From: Chara braunii
Taxonomy: Eukaryota > Streptophyta > Charophyceae > Charales > Characeae
Length of the DNA stretch: 30,450 nucleotides
Direction: 5' to 3'
Assembly (NCBI GenBank): GCA_003427395.1
Contig: BFEA01000030.1
Coordinates: 2,841,679 to 2,872,128, forward strand
Shown: positions 18,934 to 28,521 of the stretch, one piece after another
How positions within the stretch are numbered: position 1 is the first letter of the stretch
Layout: every line of letters starts with the position of its first letter
Program-made: the position numbers and the translations under genes
Notes under the pieces: model-generated
Told to the model about the DNA's origin: nothing
Database searches by the model: none
Seen by the model: the letters and a program-made list of their open reading frames with translations, nothing else

Positions 18934-19332
18934 AACAGTTTTTAACAATATATTGAACGTCATCCCTAATGTCGGACCAATACCATTCGTTCTTGTCGAT
19001 GGCGGATTCGGTGATCCTGACCGCAAAATGGGCTGCTGTCTCTTCGTGGGCTGCTTTAACCAGTCATACCTCATGAACGGGTGTGGGACTACCATCCATA
19101 TTCCACTCCCGTCTGTTTTTCGCTTTTCTAACCGTCCCTCCTTCCACGTATAGTCCCGCGCCCTATTATTGGCCTGTCTCCGATCGTCCTTGGAGAATTC
19201 TCGAAGAGGGTTCCCTACGACGGTCGCTATCAAAGCGTATACTGTAAGATCTTTTTCAGTCCTTCCGACGTAGCTTCCAGGAATCGAGCCTCCGTCTGAA
19301 TCTTGTCGGTATGGCACAGGTGGCAGAGCCAC
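18930..19332 (-). pseudogene. Gypsy 1 linker and H2C2 zinc finger of integrase
   Basis: The frame from 19332 gives EFSKDDRRQANNRARDY and YTWKEGRLEKR, the stretch that normally precedes the integrase zinc finger in Ty3/gypsy. Near 19075 reading passes to another frame, in which HEETAAHF and then, after about 30 residues, CSVCAADK supply the two His and two Cys of the H2C2 finger. The finger's residues are intact; only the frame is broken. Confidence 0.85.
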
Positions 19333-19571
19333 TGTTTTTGCGGATTCCTATACTGGATGCATGACCCATGGACCCTGACTACACACGTGGCGCACTCTAC
19401 CCATTCGACGTACCCTTCATTTTCCGGCTTAACCGAAATAGAGTGGATGCCCGAGATAGATTCACACAGAAAACAAAAACGATCGGGGAGGGAGAATAGA
19501 GAAGAGGAAGAAGGAGAGAGAGGGCCCTCAATGTTTTCTCCTCTCTGGGCCGTCATAAAGACACGTGTCAC
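19230..19571 (-). pseudogene. PHD-type zinc finger within gypsy 1 pol
   Basis: Between RNase H and the integrase finger lies a frame of 113 codons with the pattern C-x2-C-x23-C-x2-C-x4-H-x2-C-x11-C-x2-C (Cys33, 36, 60, 63, His68, Cys71, 83, 86; nucleotides 19475-19314). This is the C4HC3 signature of PHD fingers, including the Trp two residues before the seventh Cys (WLCHLC). PHD fingers bind histone H3 tails. The Trp usually found two residues before the His in H3K4me3 readers is absent here (VRVH), so the ligand is open. A Ser-rich linker precedes the finger. It is out of frame with RNase H by a shift near 19600. Confidence 0.85.
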
Positions 19572-20464
19572 TTCCTCGCCTGCCGAGGGAGAACCTTCAC
19601 CTGGTCGTACCCGGGTCCCTTGGTCTGTTCAGGATCCTTCCACGGAGTGNTCTCTTCGTGGCNTGGCACCTTGCCCGGCCGGTGCAGACGCGTCAGTCCG
19701 TCGGCGTTCCCGTGCCTTTCCGTTTTTCTGTGGACGATATCGAAATCATACTCCTGCAGTCTCACCGCCCATCGCCCAATCANTCCCGTGTAGTTCGTCA
19801 GCTTCTCGAGNGCCAGCAATGGCTCGTGATCCGTTACGAGGNGGAACTTCTGCCCGTAGAGATACGGGTGGAAGTGCTGGATTCCCCAGACGATAGCATA
19901 GCATTCTCCCTGTGGCGCCGAGTCGTTCTTCCTTTCGTCCGGCACCGTCCTCGAAGCATATTCGACCACGTGCTCCCGCCCGTCTTTCCCCTTCTGAGTT
20001 AGGATTGCGGAGATTGTCAACTTCTCGAGGGCCAGCAATGGCTCGTGATCCGTTACGAGGAGGAACTTCTGCCCGTAGAGATACGGGTGGAAGTGCTGGA
20101 TTCCTCATACGATAGCATAGCATTCTCCCTGTGGCGCCGAGTCGTTCTTCCTTTCGTCCGGCACTGTCCTCGAAGCACATTCGACCACGTGCTCCCGCCC
20201 GTCTTTCCCCTTCTGAGTTAGGATTGCGGAGATAGCCTCGGGCTGCCAGTCAGTAATGAGTAGGAACTGGCGCTCGGGATCGGGCCGGATTAAAATAGGG
20301 GTCGAGGTCAGGGCCTCCTTCAAAGTGCAAAAGGCCTGCTCACACTCCGCGTCCCAGCTCAGCGGCTGGTCCTTCCGCAGGAGGTTCGTCAGGGGTCGAG
20401 CGATTGCCGCAAATCCCTTGATAAACCGTCGATAGAATGAGGCCAGTCCCCGGAAGGCTCGAGC
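19568..20464 (-). pseudogene. Gypsy 1 RNase H with internal duplication
   Basis: This is the RNase H that degrades the RNA strand during reverse transcription. Motifs: LLITDWQPEAISAIL (first Asp), the Glu in GECYAIVWGIQHF, LVTDHEPLL (Asp), then NYTGxIGRWAVRLQEYDFDIV and HGNADGLTRL. The segment from ISAILTQKGKDG to LALEKLT occurs twice because of a 219-bp duplication. A TGA near 20103 replaces the Trp codon of YAIVW in one copy. Four ambiguous bases lie in or near it. The upstream connection region from RT (20464-20324) is open after the stop at 20465. Confidence 0.88.
19796..20233. repeat. In-frame 219-bp tandem duplication in RNase H
   Basis: 19796-20014 and 20015-20233 match with only a few substitutions (for example CCCCAGACG against CCTCATACG). 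The offset of 219 bp equals 73 codons, so the frame is preserved. Two N in the left copy (19811, 19842) correspond to G (20030) and A (20061) in the right copy. It could be a true duplication or a misassembly of two allelic or paralogous copies. Confidence 0.88.
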
Positions 20465-21142
20465 CTACGTCAATGACGTGGGCGTGGGTGCTTCCCGAAC
20501 AGCCTCGACCTTCCTCGAATCCGGTCTCAAGCCTCCTCGGGTTGCCACGTATCCCAGNAACGAGATCTCGGACAGGAAGAATTCGCTTTTCTCCAACGCA
20601 ATCTTGAAACCGGCATCCCGTAGCGAGCCAAGTGTCCATTCAATATGCTGCGCGTGTCCATGGAATGATTCAGAATATACCAAAATATCGTCCATGTACA
20701 CGATAACGCAAAAATTGATCACGCCCTGAGTTAACTTGGTCTTGTTCACGAAGTTCTGGAAAGTGACATTCATTGCCCGCTGGAAAGTTGCCGGCGCATT
20801 GCATATACCCATAGGGCATTGAACCCACTGCCACGTGCCCTCAAACAAGACAAACGTCGTCTTCGGTCGATCTTCTTCCCTCACAAGCATATGGTGGAAC
20901 CCGTGCCGAATATCAAATTTACTGAAATAATTCGCACAGCCAATCGCATCCAGCAGATTATCAATCTGAGGGAGGGGGTACACATCCTTGATCGTGATGT
21001 CATTCAATTTTCGATAATCAATGCAAATGCGAATTGATCCGTTCTTTTTCAGAATCAAAACTACTTGAAAGGACCAAGGACCGATAGCGGGCTCTATCCA
21101 ACCATTAACCTCGAATTCCTGAATTCGCTCGAGTGCCGCCTT
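20465..21142 (-). pseudogene. Gypsy 1 reverse transcriptase
   Basis: This polymerase copies element RNA into DNA. Motifs in order: GWIEPAIGPWSFQVVLI; KKNGSIRICIDYRKLN; YPLPQIDNLLDAI; YFSKFDIRHGFHH (first catalytic Asp); FEGTWQWVQCPMGICNAPATFQRAM; VIVYMDDILVYS (YMDD box, catalytic Asp pair); KSEFFLSEIS and LGYVAT. All catalytic residues are present. An in-frame TGA near 21141 separates it from the preceding KPYRYSLAE, and a stop at 20465 cuts it from the RNase H connection. It continues in one frame with the blocks on either side, so only point mutations break it. Confidence 0.95.
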
Positions 21143-21911
21143 TCATTCTGCCAATGAGTATCGATACGGTTTGCAATGAATCGGCGGGTGATTGCCGGTC
21201 TGAATCTCGTGTTGGATTATTAAGGATAACCCGATGTTCGTGTCATCAATGTTGATAGTACCCCGATATTCCTGTACGATCTCTGCAATAAGTTGGTGGG
21301 TTCCGTTGGGCACGTATTCTGGCATGTGCAACTCGTAAGGCCGCCCGTGTATATCGACTGCAACGTGTTTGGTACGTACTGCCTTAGAGTCCCGGGGCGG
21401 CGGGGAAGAGATGAAAGAGTTGTCCGACTGCCACGAGAACACGGTGGCTACCATCTGGGCTTCCTCCTCTCGGATGGCCACGTGTTCTTCGGGGGTTATT
21501 CCATCCGCGATATCCCGGGGATCCACTGATTTCTCAGCGATTCTTATCCCGACATCAAACATCGAGGCTTCGGGGCACCCAGAGGGTTCCAAGGCCTGTA
21601 CTACCGCTCCCAGACGCAACAATCGTATCTCCTTGTATGTGGTAAGAAGCGATCGGGGAGGGTGTTCCGTGACGTTGCAGAAGGACCGCTTATCTACGTT
21701 GTCGGGCGGCCAAATCCTGTCGGCCACCCGAAATAAAAGGAATTGGACCCTCAAACGAACGCCCAATTAAGATTTTAGTGATACTCTTGTTTGACCTGAC
21801 CGGAAAAATTAGGGGTACTTGGAGCACCCCTAATTTTTGAGGTGCCGACCGTTGAGAGTAGCCCTCAAAATTGACAAGAGAGACTACCGCTTCTACCGCG
21901 GTGACGCCCAC
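21143..21911 (-). pseudogene. Gypsy 1 region upstream of RT
   Basis: The frame 21766-21143 (207 codons) ends in HPPIHCKPYRYSLAE, the conserved sequence just before gypsy RT, and contains DDTNIGLSLIIQHEIQTG. Upstream, in another frame (21911-21690), NKSITKILIGRSFEG reads like the region between protease and RT in related elements, but I see no D-T/S-G protease triad. The region from 21590 to 21350 is charged (EEHVAIREEEAQMV). No gag and no CCHC knuckle were found. Confidence 0.7.
21804..21838. repeat. 13-bp perfect inverted repeat
   Basis: AAAAATTAGGGGT (21804-21816) and ACCCCTAATTTTT (21826-21838) are exact reverse complements around a 9-nt loop, inside the broken upstream frame of gypsy 1. 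Confidence 0.8.
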
Positions 21912-22700
21912 CTCTTTTTCGCCCGCTCCGAGGCTATTCCCGAAATGGCTAGCCGCGGGACGGTAATATGGGAGTAGGCCTTGGCACGACTCTTCTACAT
22001 CAGCCTATCCATGGGGAGATGGAGCCTCAAATTTTGTTAATTCCAATGACAAAATTAAAATTAAGAAGAAATAATTAAAAATAATAAGAGAAGGAAAAAC
22101 AAAGGAATTTTCGCTATTTAATTGAATTCCCTCGGAATTCATTTTTCATAAAAATACGTTTAGTTTTATTATTTTCGATAATAGAATTAAGAAATAAGAG
22201 AAATAATTAAAAATGATAAAAGAAAAGAAAACCAACGATTATTTAATATTCGATAAAATTTTATTTGAATTATTTGCGATCGGATTTATCCCGGTATTAT
22301 TTACTTACCTCAATTCTGACAATTCTTACAGTTTTCCGATTATTGCGGACCCTTGCGAGATTTACCTGACGTATCTGAATCCTACCCTTATTGCCACCTG
22401 TGTGTTATGAGTGAGTGCGGGATGGATGCTCGGCGCGGTATTACTGTTGGTGCTATTTTGGTTGTGCCGCTTGACTTTATCACTTCGGTATGNACACTGG
22501 ATCGACTCCGACATGACACTTTGGTTCGGGGCAGGTATGGCACAGACCTTGGTGGTACTCGCGTGACACATATTTGGCACCTTTCTCTGGTCACGACGAC
22601 ATGATTGGGCTACGACATGTGTTACGTGGTTCTGTTACATTTGGTATGGTTCATTCACGACACGGTATGATGTTACGCTGATTCGAGACGGGGTCTCTCT
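21912..22700. other. AT-rich, non-coding
   Basis: Strongly AT-rich from about 22022 to 22340. A phrase GAAATAATTAAAAATNATAA recurs at about 22066 and 22198. GAATTCCCTCGGAATTC is a small inverted repeat at about 22126-22142. No gene and no recognisable 5' LTR or primer-binding site for gypsy 1 was seen here. One ambiguous base lies near 22493. Confidence 0.5.
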
Positions 22701-25290
22701 CTCTTTCTTTGGCTTTGTTTCCTTACATCGAGCGCAGTTCTTCGCAGCTAGCTACTCACGCGTAACACTGGTCCGTGCGTGCGCTCGGTGCGTGCTCCCT
22801 CTCCCATATGCCTCTCCGCAGAGCGTGCGCAGTTCGTGACGTCGAGCGTGGATTCCGATCACCTCTGTGTCCCCCCCTCTGGCTTCTCATCTCTCTTTAT
22901 ACTTCCTAGTCCGTCTCCCTTCGATCCTCCTCCCTTCTCTTTCTGCCAATCCCTCTCTTTTCTCGATCCTCCCGAAATATCTTCCTCTTTTTCTCTCTTC
23001 CCATCGTTCGTCGTGCAGATTTTTTAGGCTTCCCGCTCGGCCGCACCAATTTTATTTTGTCCTCACTACCGCTCCCTTCTTTCCTACCTTGATCCGCCCA
23101 TACATCCTCTTCGCCAATGGAATCCCTTTCCGCGGTCGAGGCGCTTCTGGAATCGCATCCCGAATGGCACTGCACAGGTATATCAATCGTCGCCCACTGA
23201 TGGCCTTCAGGGCAAATGTACTAGTACGCACATCGGGGCTTGGTTGCACTCTCACACACCCCTGTTCTTCTCTTTGCGCTCCTCCCACAACCTCTTATTT
23301 TCCTGCTTCAATCGCTCCGTTCTCCTCCGCCGCCTTCCATACTGCACAACCGACCTCTGGGCGGTTATCAAGATGGTCTAGGCGCGCTCTCCTTTCCCCA
23401 GTTCAATTATCAAGAATCCGAGAGCGCGCGCGCCCTCGATCAACCTCAAACGAACACGCCCACCGCGTTTCGGTTACTGATTCTCTTACCCCTACTCAGT
23501 AGCCGGCGTCTTGCAACCCGAGCCCTGAATTTCTCCGCATCTTCCTCTTTTGCCCAGCCATTCCTTTTTCCAATCCTAACATCCACCGGCAAGGAGATCC
23601 CAACGTCCCTCCTTTCTTCCTCATTCCCGCAGCTCGAGGAGTGTCGCCCCTCCCCATAGTTACCAAGGTCGGCTCGCCTTCCCGTCGGTTAGATCATCCT
23701 CCTCAAATTCTCGAAGCGCAGTCAGTGCAGTCCTTGCGAAAGATACGTGAACATTCACCCACGAAGAAGACCAATCCTGGTCTAGAATCGCTGCCCTTCC
23801 TCAACGCCGATCATCTTGACACCTATTCTCGGTGATCGGTTTGCTAATAAAAATCCGATTTTGGGTTTTCCTCCCCTTCAAATTCAGAAAACGGTTAGAG
23901 GCGGAGCGTAGCGAGGCATTTCGACTCTTTTTGTCACCCTCATCATCCCAGGCCCAGGGCCCTGAGGCTATTCGTTCGACGATCCAAAGCGTCCTCCCCA
24001 CGGAGGGGTTGTTTTGTCGCTGATCTCAACTCGTAGGCACTCTCAATGATATTCATCGGTTCTCGTGGCCAATCTTTTTCGAGAGCTCAGGGATCCTCAC
24101 CCCAGGTAGCTCGTAGTTTTTGCTATCTCTCCGTGCCCCGTATCCTTTCGATTTCTCCCCATAGCTTCAATATGGGCTGCTACTCCCGCACTCGAAACCT
24201 CAATTTTATTTTTGTCCGCTTTAGGCCCAGCTTGAGACCAGGTATCGACCGCTCTCTCTTACCTCGTCTATACAAAACATAAAATACTCACCTTTCCAAA
24301 AAAAAAAAAAAACAAAGCCACACGCATACAAGCACCAAAAACCAAAAATAAAGAAAACATTCTTTAAAGAGGGTCCCTCCCTTTTCGGCGGTCAGAGCTA
24401 TTTTCTTCCTTCACACGGTTGTACCAGCAATGCCCCTGAATCCCAGATTCCCTCCTCCTCGCACCGGCTCCTCATGCGAAGCCCTGATCCGCAGTCCGCC
24501 GTCTTCCAATCGTCACACCCGAAACGCCCAGGTTCTTTTCGTGGTCAGTGCGACCTCCTGTCCCGGGCACGGCCCCCAACCCTTGGCTCGGTTGGAGAAG
24601 CCCCTGGCTATTGACCTAGGACTCCCACTTCGACCGTCCTCATCTTGCCATATCTCGTGCGGCCGCGGAATTTGGATTATCGGCCATATTGCACGACGAA
24701 GATCGCTGCCCCACCCGATCTCCTGGAACTGCAGCCCAGGCCAGGTGCGAGATGACCCCGCTACGTACAGTTGTGGTAGTTTGGTAATCTTTCGGAACCG
24801 TCGTCTTGGCTTTTCACTTGCCCTTCGTTTTTTACCCGACCAAGGCCTCCTCCGACACGCGTCGTCTGCCTTGCATCTTCAATCTTTGATACCGAAACTC
24901 CCACCTTTTTGGATCCGCTCGTGCCCGTTTGCGACCAAGGTTAAGATCGTCACTCCAGACAACAAAAAGGTTAGGACGGAAATCCGGACGCCTGAAGACG
25001 TCCGTAGATACCACATCCACATGCATGCATACGTCAAACCCACGCAAAAATAACAAGAGGAAATAAAAAAACTCTTTCCATTTCAGAGAAAAAAAACTTC
25101 GGCTGGTGGGCAGCCGCCCGACAACCAGCCCACACCCCAATTCTCGCCGTCCCCAGCGAGCCTTAACGTACCCCTTCCTTTAACCTTTGCCCTTCACCCA
25201 AATGTATCTCTCTTTCTCCCATGGTTCACTTCATCTCACTCCCAAGGTCAAATTTAGTTCGCCCTTTCCCCTATACTAGACTTAACCATA
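22701..25290. other. Pyrimidine-rich region without a supported gene
   Basis: The plus strand is CT-rich, giving plus-strand frames of about 210 codons (22867-23502, 24430-25053) full of Ser, Pro, Leu and Arg. These look like composition artefacts: no domain, no repeat of motifs, and comparable open frames elsewhere in the same DNA. An A run lies at 24298-24312. GGCTGGT and ACCAGCC at about 25103-25131 form a 7-bp inverted repeat. Part of this stretch may be the 3' LTR of gypsy 2, which lies just to its right. Confidence 0.4.
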
Positions 25291-25539
25291 TTGCCTTGTT
25301 ACGGCACCCCTCGTCTCCCACCTTTGGAACCATGGTACACGACTCATGATACATGGATCCGGTCTTCCCTAACTAAAGTACAGTATCCCTTTTCGGATTA
25401 CGACACAGGGCCCCTACTAACCATGGTACATCCACATGTCCTCCCAACTATGATATGTGCATCACCCCGCCCTTTTCCAACTATGGTACAAGTTTCCCTT
25501 CGGGACTATGACCCAGCACCGCCGGGAACTTACTTTACA
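25291..25539 (-). repeat. Short motif AACYATGGTAC repeated; likely part of the gypsy 2 3' LTR
   Basis: Variants of AACYATGGTAC occur at 25328, 25419, 25446, 25479 and 25504 (the last two steps more degenerate). The segment lies immediately beyond a polypurine tract of gypsy 2, and on the coding strand the first possible LTR start is TGTAAAGTAAG at 25539. That makes it a candidate 3' LTR; its far end was not found, and there is no second copy in the window to prove it. Confidence 0.4.
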
Positions 25540-25542
25540 TTA

Positions 25543-25560
25543 CTCTCCCTCTTTTTCCCC
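25543..25560 (-). other. Polypurine tract of gypsy 2
   Basis: On the coding strand this is GGGGAAAAAGAGGGAGAG, eighteen purines in a row, just after the integrase stop codon. This is where plus-strand DNA priming is expected next to a 3' LTR. Confidence 0.65.
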
Positions 25561-25568
25561 AAGCGACT

Positions 25569-27257
25569 CTATGCCCGTCTTCGTCTCCTCATCCTTCTTT
25601 CGCGCCTCTCCCTCTCTCGTTTCCTCTTTTCTCTCTCACGTTTGACTCTTAAGGCTTCCCTTGCGGCGTTCCTTCTCTCCCTTAGCCTGCGTTTTCCTAA
25701 CCGGTCGGCGTCGCCGTCATCCTCTCTAGGTCTCTTCTTCCTTCTAGGGGTCTTTGGCAGGGCAGGATTCCGAACCTTATACCCTTTCTTTGGTGGTCTA
25801 GAGGAGGCCCCTTGCTTAAAGCTCTCCTTTTTTTCGTGCGTAAATGTCACTTTAGTGTCGATCGCTTCCTCCCCCTTTCTTCTCGGCTCCTCCCTAAGGG
25901 TTTCTCTTGATCGGAAAAGTTTGAGGCGAACCCCTGCAATAGGGGCCCGTAGCTTAGTCCCATCTAACTCGGTGAGCATATAGGGCCCCCCATCCAATCT
26001 CTTTAAGACCCTATACGGCCCCATCCACCAGTTTGCTAGTTTTCGACTCCATGTCTTTTCTAACGACGAGTCGTACATTAGGACGGGATCGTTAACCCCT
26101 ATCGGCGTTCGTCGGACCTTCAAATTCTTGTCCCACCTTTCTTTTCCCTTCACCCTCTCTTTCTCGACGTTCTCACCTGCCTCGGTAAGTCCGACGTCTA
26201 GGTTTTTGGCTATTTGCTGTATCCGGGCTTCCAACAGCTCTCCTCTAGTCATGTGGGTCTTCCATGAGACACTCGTCCAAGTGTCGACGTGGAACTCGAT
26301 GGGCAAGGGACAATGCCTTCCGAACCAAAGGGTGTAAGGAGGATAACCAGTACTTGATTTGACCGTGATGTTGTCCGCCCAAACCGTGTACCACAAGTAC
26401 TTCGGCCATTGTTCCACTTGCCCCTTGCACCATTTTGCTAAAGCGTCCACGAGCGTTTGGTGACCTCTCTCGACGGGGTAGTTGCTCTGTGGGTGATAGG
26501 CGGTCGTGTAGGCCGCCTTTATTTTCGCCCCTTTTAATATCGACTTGACCTTTTGGCTCGAGAACTCAGAATCTCTATCCATGACTATCTTCCCGACACA
26601 CCTGTACCTAGCGATGTATTCTAAGAGAAAGTCACTCACCTCTTCGGCCGTCTTCTTCTTAATGGCCTTCGCTTCCACGAATCCAGTGAGATTGTCACAG
26701 GTGTTGATTATGTACCAAAGTCCTCCGACCCCTTTTGGCATGGTAACGAGATCAATGTGGACCTTCTCACCTGGCACGGTGGGGAGCGATGGAACCAGGG
26801 GCTCCTTATAGCGGACCGTTGCTCTCTTTTGGCAGGCCTCGCAGGTCGAACAGTACTTTTCGACTTCTCCGTACTGTCCGTCCCACCAATAGAGCCTACG
26901 GACTTTGTCGAAAGTGCCTTTCACCCCTCTATGCCCTCCGACGACCCCGTCGTGCAGCTCCTCTATGACTGCCCTCCTTTCTTCCGGGTTGCAAGACACC
27001 CTCATGGGAATAACAAACTTGGTAGGCCGCTTAAAGAGGTGTCCCCCTCGTAGGAAGTACCCGAGTGCCTCCCGCCTAATCACCTCGGTGCCTTCCCCCC
27101 GTCCTGCTAGGTATAACCCTGTATTGCGGTATTTCCCATCGTAAAGGTTAGCCAGGAACATCTCTGGCCTTCTTTCTTCCTCTCGGATGGTCACCCCCAC
27201 TCGCGCCTGGTTGGTGGTTGTCTCTCCCTTGGTCATTGCTGCCCTCGCATCCTCCAA
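25569..27257 (-). CDS. Gypsy 2 integrase with Arg-rich C-terminal tail
   Basis: A single open frame of 562 codons covers the whole integrase. His102 and His109 with Cys139 and Cys142 form the H2C2 zinc finger. Asp169 (VHIDLV), Asp227 (VMDRDSEF) and Glu263 (PVERGHQ) form the catalytic triad, with exactly 35 residues between the last two. Residues 385-450 are the C-terminal DNA-binding domain (DPVLMYDSSLEKTW, KLANWWMGPYRV, AGVRLKLF). From about residue 475 the protein becomes a strongly basic tail of about 85 residues rich in Arg, Lys and Glu. There is no chromodomain. The first residues (MEDARAAMTKG) are really the continuation of RNase H from another frame, so this Met is not the native start. 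The domain itself looks intact. Confidence 0.93.
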   Translation of the reverse strand: MEDARAAMTKGETTTNQARVGVTIREEERRPEMFLANLYDGKYRNTGLYLAGRGEGTEVIRREALGYFLRGGHLFKRPTKFVIPMRVSCNPEERRAVIEELHDGVVGGHRGVKGTFDKVRRLYWWDGQYGEVEKYCSTCEACQKRATVRYKEPLVPSLPTVPGEKVHIDLVTMPKGVGGLWYIINTCDNLTGFVEAKAIKKKTAEEVSDFLLEYIARYRCVGKIVMDRDSEFSSQKVKSILKGAKIKAAYTTAYHPQSNYPVERGHQTLVDALAKWCKGQVEQWPKYLWYTVWADNITVKSSTGYPPYTLWFGRHCPLPIEFHVDTWTSVSWKTHMTRGELLEARIQQIAKNLDVGLTEAGENVEKERVKGKERWDKNLKVRRTPIGVNDPVLMYDSSLEKTWSRKLANWWMGPYRVLKRLDGGPYMLTELDGTKLRAPIAGVRLKLFRSRETLREEPRRKGEEAIDTKVTFTHEKKESFKQGASSRPPKKGYKVRNPALPKTPRRKKRPREDDGDADRLGKRRLRERRNAAREALRVKREREKRKRERERRERRMRRRRRA

Positions 27258-27270
27258 CTTCTGGTAATCC

Positions 27271-28521
27271 TCATCTCGGATCGGGAGTCGGGACAGCCCG
27301 TCGGCGATTTGATTTTTGGCCCCAGAGCCGCTTGACCCTATAGTCGTAGAGCCTAATATGTATCATACACTTGGCCATTATTGGGTCAGTCAGAGAGAAG
27401 TCTTTTTGAAGCACAGCCGCCACCGCGGTCGGGTCCACTCTCAGGAGGAAACGTCGCCCGTAGATGTAGTGACGGAAGGTTTTTAAGCAGTGCAACACCC
27501 CTAACACTTCTTTCTTGAATTGGCTATAGTTTCTCTCGGCGGGATTTAAGGCCCGACTCTCAAAACGAAGAGGGCTCTCTTTCCCGTTTTGATTATTTTG
27601 CGACAGAAGGTCTCCTACGGAACAAGGTCTCGCGTCAGTAGAAACTATGAACGGACGATTTTCCTCGTCCTCGAAGAACGGAACTCCTAGGACCCGCCCA
27701 CCTTCAAGGAACTCCTCTTTAAGGACTTCCATTGCCGCGGCCTGCTCATCTCCCCAAATCCATCCCTCCGATTTTCTAAGCAGTCGTCTAAGAGGCTCCG
27801 CTTTCTCACTGTAGGCTCTTATAAAGATCCTCCAGTAGCCCACTACCCCTAGAAATTGTCTAACTTCCGTTATCGATTTTAGCGGCGACGGCCAGATCAT
27901 TAATTTTTCCAATTTCCCGGGATTGGGTCTCCGCCCATCCTTGTCGCAAATGAAGCCCAATATCTTGATTGACGACACCCCCCAGCGACTCTTAGTCCCA
28001 CTCACCGTAAGGTTGGCGTCGTCTAATTTCACAAGGACATCCTTGACATCTCTCATGTGGTCTACTACGAACTTTCTCAGCCCGGGGAAGACCTCTGTCT
28101 CGTCCCGTTCTACTGACCCTTTTATCGGGAAGTTGTCAAGGAAGACCTCCACCTTTTCTGGTATGAACTCCTCGAGGACCGCAATCATGACCCTTTGGAA
28201 CACCGTCAGTCCGTTCGTCCACCCCATCGTTACCACCATCATTTGGACCAGCCCTAGAGGCGTCTGCATGGCGGTCATGTGCCTATCCCGATAGTCCAAG
28301 GGGATCTCATCATACCCCGAGAAGAGATGGCAAATCGAGTAGATCGAGCGACCTATTGATTCTTCCGCGAGTAGATCCGCTTCAGGTATGGAACCTACAT
28401 CCCTTATGGTGACTGCGTTGGTTATTTGGAGATTCTGAATCCACCTTAACTTGTTACTACCACCCTTCCTCAAAAAGAACCATTTATTGGAGTAGGCACT
28501 TTCACAGGGCTCTGCGACGAA
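27271..28521 (-). pseudogene. Gypsy 2 reverse transcriptase and RNase H, catalytically altered
   Basis: The open frame extends to a Met at 28689, but recognisable homology starts only around 28520 (SAYSNKWFFLRKGG). RT motifs: LRWIQNLQITNAVTIRD, SIYSICHLFSGYDEIPLD, AMQTPLG, GWTNGLTVFQRVM, VEVFLDNFPIKGS, then LGFICDKDGRRPNP and FLGVVGYWRIFIRAYSE. The Asp expected before LFSGY is His (CHLFSGY), and the expected [FY]xDD box is FLDN (28132-28143), so the polymerase should be inactive. RNase H follows with Asp352 (STDARP), Glu394 and Asp419 (RVDPTAV). The frame ends in a shifted reading beyond about 27320, where the RNase H C-terminus and integrase continue in another frame. Confidence 0.9.

Larger units (their letters stand above)
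15815..21911 (-). mobile_element. Ty3/gypsy-type LTR retrotransposon 1, degenerate, with PHD finger and accessory ORFs
   Basis: On the minus strand the order is: an unassigned N-terminal region (21911-21143), reverse transcriptase (21140-20465), RNase H (20464-19568), PHD-type zinc finger (19475-19314), H2C2 zinc finger (about 19060-18930), DDE integrase core (about 18930-18420), integrase C-terminal domain (18414-17782), then three overlapping ORFs of unknown function (17751-15815). RT before RNase H before integrase identifies Ty3/gypsy (Metaviridae). In-frame stops (near 21141, 20465, 20103 and 18584) and several frameshifts make it inactive as sequenced, although most catalytic residues survive. 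No gag or aspartic protease motif was found, so the 5' part is missing or unrecognisable. Confidence 0.92.
25539..28521 (-). mobile_element. Ty3/gypsy-type LTR retrotransposon 2, 5'-truncated
   Basis: On the minus strand, an RT and RNase H frame (28521-27271) is followed by an integrase frame (27257-25569) and a polypurine tract. Sequence style (YDEIPLDYRDRHMTAMQTPLG in RT; YDSSLEKTWSRKLANWW in integrase) differs clearly from gypsy 1 and places it in another lineage. Homology starts abruptly within the N-terminal part of RT at about 28520, next to GA-rich simple sequence. Gag, protease and the 5' LTR are therefore missing. One frameshift near 27320 separates the two frames. Confidence 0.93.

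Noticed and set aside
21899-21911. TGACGCCCA at 21903 as the 5' LTR counterpart of 15635-15797
   Set aside because: Only eight to nine bases match and the following sequence differs; it lies inside a frame continuous with the element.
22867-23502. A 211-codon plus-strand frame as a gene
   Set aside because: Ser/Pro/Leu/Arg composition follows the pyrimidine-rich DNA; no motif, domain or codon pattern supports it.
24430-25053. A 207-codon plus-strand frame as a gene
   Set aside because: No recognisable domain; similar frames arise by chance in this CT-rich stretch, and an overlapping minus frame is equally unconvincing.
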